64,000 nucleotides of DNA, taken from contig JAFUPY010000018.1 of the NCBI GenBank assembly GCA_017472565.1, positions 1 to 64,000 of the forward strand, written 5' to 3'. Positions within the stretch are counted from its first letter, which is position 1; each line of letters starts with the position of its first letter. The position numbers and the translations under genes were made by a program. The notes under the pieces are model-generated. The model made no database searches and was not told the origin of the DNA. It saw only the letters and a program-made list of their open reading frames with translations. This document shows, one piece after another, positions 59,541 to 64,000 of this stretch. This stretch comes from Eubacterium sp. (GTDB taxonomy: Bacteria; Bacillota; Clostridia; Lachnospirales; Lachnospiraceae).

Positions 59541-60560
59541 TTAGTCCTCTACAATAAATTTCAACTTTTCTAACTGCGCCCGCTTCATTTCCATAGAAGA
59601 ATGCACATAAATATTCAAGGTAATACTGGTATTGGAATGTCCTAATACTTCACTCAAAGACTTGATATCCACGCCAGCCTGAATACAGCGTGTAGCAAAA
59701 GTATGCCGCAGGGCATGAAAATTAACATCGGTGATCCCAGCCTTTTTCAGCAGTTTATGGTATCGATATTCAAAGGTTCTTGGATTCAAAAATGAATTCA
59801 TATCAGATATTACAAATGCAGATGTTGTCGTATTTTGCATATCCCGTAAAAGGGGAACCAGAACAGACGGAATTGGAATATCCCGAAGAGAAGCATTGGT
59901 TTTTGGTCGTTCCAAAATCAACTGCATGCCATGGTGCGATTTGGAACGAGATACGGTATGGCGAATATGAAGAATGTCCTTTTCCAGATCAACGTCTTCC
60001 CAGGAAAGCGCACAGATTTCACCAACTCGTAATCCACAGTAGAGCGACAACAGCACACCGACACCGGTTAAATCCATATGTTCCAGGACATACTGTTCCA
60101 ATCGCCGCTGATCCTCATTCCCCATAATTTTCAATTCTTTTTTCGACGGCGCAGGTCGACAGATCGGCGTCTTTAGCGGCGCACACAATCCTTCCTCTGC
60201 AGCAAACTTAAGTGCCGCATTGACAATCAGCATGATACTGCGAACATAAGAAGGACTTAGTCCGCCCTGATTGTCCAACCGACCATGCTCTAATTTAAAC
60301 AACAAAAACTGATTGATCATCGTGGAATTCATCTCAGACAATCGAATCTCTCCCAACAAGGGTAAAATGTGCAATTCAATCAAATGTTCATACTTTGCAA
60401 CGGTCGCACCCTTGTAATTAAGCCGATTATTGTTCAGCCACAGTTTCAACAAATCTGCAAAGGTCATATCAGGCTCGTCAAAACCAGCCAGCTTCCATCC
60501 CGTATTATTCGGAAAAATCATCGTTTCCCATCGATTCATGTTAACACTCTGTCTCATCAT
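59541..60560 (-). CDS. Tyrosine recombinase / integrase (339 aa)
   Basis: Starts at MMRQSVNMNRWETMIFPNNT behind AAGGAGG; the longer ORF upstream is rejected. The N-terminal SAM-like core-binding domain spans about residues 35-130 (DLLKLWLNNNRLNYKGATVA). Catalytic residues: Arg in YCGLRVGEICALSWEDVDLE, Lys in LERPKTNASLRDIPI, His-x-x-Arg in NFHALRHTFATRCIQAGVDI, His in VLGHSNTSITLNIYVHSSM, with the Tyr nucleophile there. It stands alone, with no excisionase or att repeat recognised. It may be a remnant of a mobile element or a domestic recombinase. Confidence 0.9.
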   Translation of the reverse strand: MMRQSVNMNRWETMIFPNNTGWKLAGFDEPDMTFADLLKLWLNNNRLNYKGATVAKYEHLIELHILPLLGEIRLSEMNSTMINQFLLFKLEHGRLDNQGGLSPSYVRSIMLIVNAALKFAAEEGLCAPLKTPICRPAPSKKELKIMGNEDQRRLEQYVLEHMDLTGVGVLLSLYCGLRVGEICALSWEDVDLEKDILHIRHTVSRSKSHHGMQLILERPKTNASLRDIPIPSVLVPLLRDMQNTTTSAFVISDMNSFLNPRTFEYRYHKLLKKAGITDVNFHALRHTFATRCIQAGVDIKSLSEVLGHSNTSITLNIYVHSSMEMKRAQLEKLKFIVED

Positions 60561-60652
60561 TTGGTAATCCTCCTTGTATACAGTTTGTACTGTTTTTTTC
60601 ATTTTACCAATGATTTTGGGAGATAAGGGACGTCGAAATGTAATCATATAAA

Positions 60653-60680
60653 ACGCCAGCCCCACAACGGGGCTGACGCC
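60653..60680. terminator. Terminator of the MFS gene
   Basis: ACGCCAGCCCC and GGGGCTGACG form a strong hairpin with an ACAAC loop, beyond the MFS stop on the minus strand; the trailing T run is short. Confidence 0.7.
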
Positions 60681-60710
60681 TTTCAAAAAATCATAATGCA
60701 ATTTTCAATA

Positions 60711-61937
60711 TTATTCCATCGGCTTGCGAATGATCATAGTACACACATACGCAGCCGCCATTGCGATCAACATTACAATTAAAATCGTCTTATAAGTCTG
60801 AGTCGCGTCATACAGCGCCCCAGCAATGGTGCTTCCAAAGGATCCGATCAACAGATTCAGGTTGATAATAGAAAAATTCATTGGAAAATGTGTTGGTCCA
60901 AAAAAGGAATTGATAAATGCAGAGTTGGTCGGTGTAATTCCACTGTAAGCCAAACCACCGATAATAAAAGCAACCACGACCACAGCAAAGCTGCCTGTCT
61001 GGAATGCCAAAAACTGTATCAAAACGAACAGCACAAATCCGCTGTTAACAATCAGCATTGTGATACGGGCTCCCACTTTATCAAAAAGGCCACCCATAAA
61101 AATACGGCCTACACCGTTAAACACAGAAATCAATCCAACCACCGTGGCAACCGCACCTGGTGCATTGGCATAGATTGCTGGTGTTGCTTCTGCCACAAAT
61201 CCACTTGCCTGTGATACCAGCATCAGTCCGGACGCACTGAGCAGAACTACCCACACAAAATAAAACCAAAACGCAGATTTACGAACCATCACAGAGCTTG
61301 GCACATCAATTCCTCCCTGTCTTGCCTTGGAAACCTTCTTTTGCTTAGCAGGCGCAGGCAACACATAATCTGCACTTGGAGCCTTAAACAAAAGTCCTCC
61401 AGCAAAAATCACTACCAGCAAAATAATAGCCATGACTTTAAAAGAGATTCTCCAACCGCCGATTTCTGCCGGTGTAAATGCCTGATACATCTTTCCGATG
61501 AGAAAACTACTAAAACCAAATCCCATCAAAAGCAGTCCGGAAATAAATCCCTGCTTGTCCGCAAACCATTTGGACATGGTACTCAGCACCACGTTATATA
61601 CAAATCCAGAGGAAAATCCTGCCAAAACACCAAATCCCAGATATAACAACCCAAGATTCTGAGCAACAGACGCCAACATAAATCCTGCGAAAAACAGAAC
61701 TGCTCCAATCCAAATCAAAATCTTCACATTCACCTTTTTCGCAACAATTCCACTAGCCAAACATCCAATACAAAAGAATGCCATGGTCAGGGTAAAGGTC
61801 AGAGAAATCTGCGCCTGGCTGCAATGGGAAAACTCGATTGCAATCGGCTGTGACAACACACTCCATGCATAGACCAGACCTGCTAAAAATAGTAGGATGA
61901 TGCCAATGATGGCGTATCTCCATCTTTTTAAATTCAT
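60711..61937 (-). CDS. MFS transporter, oxalate/formate antiporter type (OFA, 408 aa)
   Basis: Starts at MNLKRWRYAIIGIILLFLAG behind AGGAGC; the extended ORF is rejected. Twelve transmembrane segments are visible. The N-terminal YAWSVLSQPIAIEFSHCSQA and the loop FGVLAGFSSGFVYNVVLSTM fit the OFA family, which includes the oxalate:formate exchanger. Real substrates are often other small carboxylates. Not in an operon with a matching enzyme, so substrate open. Confidence 0.85.
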   Translation of the reverse strand: MNLKRWRYAIIGIILLFLAGLVYAWSVLSQPIAIEFSHCSQAQISLTFTLTMAFFCIGCLASGIVAKKVNVKILIWIGAVLFFAGFMLASVAQNLGLLYLGFGVLAGFSSGFVYNVVLSTMSKWFADKQGFISGLLLMGFGFSSFLIGKMYQAFTPAEIGGWRISFKVMAIILLVVIFAGGLLFKAPSADYVLPAPAKQKKVSKARQGGIDVPSSVMVRKSAFWFYFVWVVLLSASGLMLVSQASGFVAEATPAIYANAPGAVATVVGLISVFNGVGRIFMGGLFDKVGARITMLIVNSGFVLFVLIQFLAFQTGSFAVVVVAFIIGGLAYSGITPTNSAFINSFFGPTHFPMNFSIINLNLLIGSFGSTIAGALYDATQTYKTILIVMLIAMAAAYVCTMIIRKPME

Positions 61938-62001
61938 TTCATATGCTCCTATAAAATCCACAAACAGTAATGTTGCACCATTTCACTTTATTTGTAGAAG
62001 A

Positions 62002-62032
62002 AATAGGGGGCTCCACAAAGGATCCCCCTATT
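62002..62032. terminator. Terminator of the cohesin gene
   Basis: AATAGGGGG and CCCCCTATT form a strong hairpin, followed on the minus strand by TCTTCT. It is 19 bases beyond the cohesin gene's stop. Confidence 0.7.
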
Positions 62033-62050
62033 AAACATCACATCGAGATA

Positions 62051-63058
62051 TTATCTAACACTTTTTCTCATGCGAGTTCCGCCAACAACTACTACTGCTG
62101 CTGCAATTACTACAAACCATAAAGCGGCTGTAGCTGTATCACCGGTGTTTGGTGATGTTTCCTGTTTTCCATCATCTGTTGTACCTTCGTCCGCTGTTTC
62201 TACTTTAGTACCACAAACTTTACATAAGCCATCTGCACCAGCTTCACATTTGCCATAATTTACTTTTTCATTACAGCCATTGCATTCCTGCCAGTGATAT
62301 CCGCCTTCTGCTTTCCAGCCATCTTTCAGATCATGTGTATGATTTAATTTTGCAATAGCTTCTGTTTTTGTAGCTTTACATACCGTACATGTGTATGTTT
62401 TCACACCTTCTGCTTTTTCTGTAGGCTGTGTTGTTACTTTACCAGCATCCCATGTATGAGCAGCTTTATCCAAGTCTTCTCCACAAGAACATTCTTTCCA
62501 GTGATGAGTTTTGTCAAACTGCCAATCACCAGTTGCTGCGTGATTGTGTTTTTCAACAACAGTAACAGAACCATCAATATTTTCAACATTCACTTCATCA
62601 AATGCAACATTAAATGCTTCTACACTGCCAATTGTGATATTAGCTGCACCAGAAGTGTCTTCTACAGCTTTAAAGGTAAGAGTAGCAATTGTTCCATTAT
62701 CCTTATCATCTGATGTTCCAATTGACCATACTAATGAAAATGGATTAGAGTCTAATGTCTGAGCTCCAGTAAAGGATCCATCCATAACACCTGTATTTTT
62801 AATCTCGATAAGGTCTAACTTGGTGTCATCATATTTAATATCAGTAACACTAAAGAATGCCACACCAGGATTGTTACTTAAAACTACATTGACTTTAAGT
62901 TCATCTCCTGCTGTTACACTTGAAGCTTGTGCCTCAAGCTTAACTGTTGGCGCGCCTGCTGCTTCAGCAGTATTACCGGTAGCACCTATTACACCTGTAA
63001 CAACTACTGCAGCTGCAAGGACAAGACCTGCTAATTTTTTTAATTTAAAAAATTTCAT
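62051..63058 (-). CDS. Sortase-anchored cohesin-domain surface protein (335 aa)
   Basis: Signal peptide in residues 1-33 (LVLAAAVVVTGVIGATG then AEA|A). Residues 35-165 form a cohesin domain (VKLEAQASSVTAGDELKVNV; VAFFSVTDIKYDDTKLDLIE). Two Cys-His-rich repeats follow (DKTHHWKECSCGEDL; GGYHWQECNGCNEKV) with a third Cys pair. The C-terminus has the sortase motif SPNTGD, a transmembrane helix and RMRKSVR. It should bind dockerins and hold them at the cell wall. The dockerin gene is immediately upstream. Confidence 0.9.
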   Translation of the reverse strand: MKFFKLKKLAGLVLAAAVVVTGVIGATGNTAEAAGAPTVKLEAQASSVTAGDELKVNVVLSNNPGVAFFSVTDIKYDDTKLDLIEIKNTGVMDGSFTGAQTLDSNPFSLVWSIGTSDDKDNGTIATLTFKAVEDTSGAANITIGSVEAFNVAFDEVNVENIDGSVTVVEKHNHAATGDWQFDKTHHWKECSCGEDLDKAAHTWDAGKVTTQPTEKAEGVKTYTCTVCKATKTEAIAKLNHTHDLKDGWKAEGGYHWQECNGCNEKVNYGKCEAGADGLCKVCGTKVETADEGTTDDGKQETSPNTGDTATAALWFVVIAAAVVVVGGTRMRKSVR

Positions 63059-63082
63059 GCTTTTTTATCCTTTCATCAATAT

Positions 63083-64000
63083 TTACTTAAGTTCTACATC
63101 CCATTTTGCCAAATACTGCTGAAGCAAAATAGAATCACGGCCATCTATTTTTCCATCTCCAGTTACATCTGCAGCATCAGCATCAATTGTAACGTCCCAT
63201 TTTGCCAAATACTGCTGAAGTAAAATAGAGTCACGACCATCTACTTTTCCATCACGATTTACATCACCATTAATATGTCCCTGTTTTTCAATTTCCATTG
63301 CACCAAGAATCTGATCTTTGATGTATTCCTGTCCATTTGCATTTGGAAGGTATTTATCGTAGCTGTACATGAATGGCATTACTCCTGCAAGTGCCAATGC
63401 ATATTCCGTGATATCTGTTACATCATCTGCATCTGTTGTTGTATCTGGAACTTCAACAAATGTTGTGTTAGGTGTTACCATCGCATAAATCGCAAACATC
63501 TGATTAGATAATTCAATAAAGTAATCTACATATTCACCAAGTGCAACATCTTCAAATGCAGCTGCATCAATAGGATTAAACATGCCAACCACTACAACCT
63601 GTGCGTCTGGATTGATTTCATGGATTGCATTTAATACTTCTGTATAATTTGTAGAGAATCCTGCAAATCCATACGCATATGCCTCCACGATATCGGTCAT
63701 AAGCTGTGCTGGATTATCAACTTTTAAGCTTGCTAAGAATGGTAAGGTTGCTGGATCTGTTGAAACACCTTCCGCTACGAATCTAGCATATACCTCTTCT
63801 AACATATCCTCTACATATGGAACACCCTCTTCTGTCACCTTGCTCGCCCAATCATATTCACATGGGGTGCCTGCAATCAATGCCTGTAACTGTGCAGTTA
63901 CAAAGGATGAGAAGTTGTCGTTTCCAAGAGAGACAGTAATGATATCAGCTTTTTCAATTTCTTCCACGATGCCTTCTGCAACACTTGCATCCAGAGACTG
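63083..64000 (-). CDS. Dockerin-bearing SGNH-hydrolase-like protein, N-terminus outside the window
   Basis: The reading frame stays open to the right edge, so the start is missing. The visible N-terminal part (ADIITVSLGNDNFSSFVTA) resembles the block of GDSL/SGNH esterases with GxND. The C-terminus holds two dockerin type I repeats, each with DxNxDGxxDxxD-like calcium loops: GDVNRDGKVDGRDSILLQQY and VTGDGKIDGRDSILLQQY. The two are near-duplicates in DNA as well. It would attach to cohesin proteins such as the neighbour 24 bases downstream. Confidence 0.85.
   Translation of the reverse strand, partial: QSLDASVAEGIVEEIEKADIITVSLGNDNFSSFVTAQLQALIAGTPCEYDWASKVTEEGVPYVEDMLEEVYARFVAEGVSTDPATLPFLASLKVDNPAQLMTDIVEAYAYGFAGFSTNYTEVLNAIHEINPDAQVVVVGMFNPIDAAAFEDVALGEYVDYFIELSNQMFAIYAMVTPNTTFVEVPDTTTDADDVTDITEYALALAGVMPFMYSYDKYLPNANGQEYIKDQILGAMEIEKQGHINGDVNRDGKVDGRDSILLQQYLAKWDVTIDADAADVTGDGKIDGRDSILLQQYLAKWDVELK

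Overview
The window looks like a chromosome segment of a Gram-positive gut anaerobe, most likely a butyrate-producing Lachnospiraceae (Clostridia). The signs are a clustered central butyrate pathway (thl, hbd, bcd, etfB, etfA), a SCIFF peptide and its maturase beside a fused secDF, gatCAB, an FMN-riboswitch-controlled ribU, strictly anaerobic iron-sulfur and molybdenum enzymes, and a cohesin/dockerin surface pair. No rRNA, tRNA or CRISPR array was found.

Region 1 (1 to about 15,010) is the integrase-proximal end of a prophage or phage-like element; the rest lies off the left edge. A large serine recombinase (13584-14975) sits at the right end, and the element has cut an ABC-transporter substrate-binding gene whose 3' part remains at 15001-15786. 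Two paralogous XRE repressors face away from each other across a 650-bp gene-free stretch that appears to encode a structured RNA. Leftward genes form an early/replication module: HD protein, Sak4-like ATPase, DUF669-like protein, ERCC4 nuclease, CHC2 primase, DUF927-type helicase, an iteron-like candidate origin, then many small overlapping genes including an HNH endonuclease chimera.

Region 2 (15.8-24.9 kb) holds a B12-binding radical SAM protein, ribU with its riboswitch, and a four-gene molybdoenzyme operon: a DMSO-reductase-superfamily catalytic subunit, a DmsB-like ferredoxin, a TorD-AsrA fusion, and an AsrB-like flavoprotein. This looks like a soluble NAD(P)H-driven reductase of unknown substrate, and it is the most interesting system here. 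A 30-bp palindrome lies upstream.

Region 3 (24.9-33.3 kb) is the butyrate cluster, without crt, behind a promoter overlapped by a Rex-like box, followed by serS and glyA. Region 4 (33.4-42.4 kb) holds DUF1294, secDF, the SCIFF system, a CNNM/CBS protein, a cell-wall amidase, fabH and six tandem 63-bp hairpin units. Region 5 (42.4-52.9 kb) has a ClpX variant with a low-complexity insert, arylamine N-acetyltransferase, gatCAB with a zinc-ribbon membrane protein, an LTA-synthase-like sulfatase and lgt. Region 6 (53-64 kb) has a potABCD operon with its XRE-cupin regulator, a PdaB-like deacetylase, an HTH/membrane pair, a lone tyrosine recombinase, an OFA-type MFS transporter, and a cohesin protein next to a dockerin-bearing SGNH-like protein that runs off the right edge.
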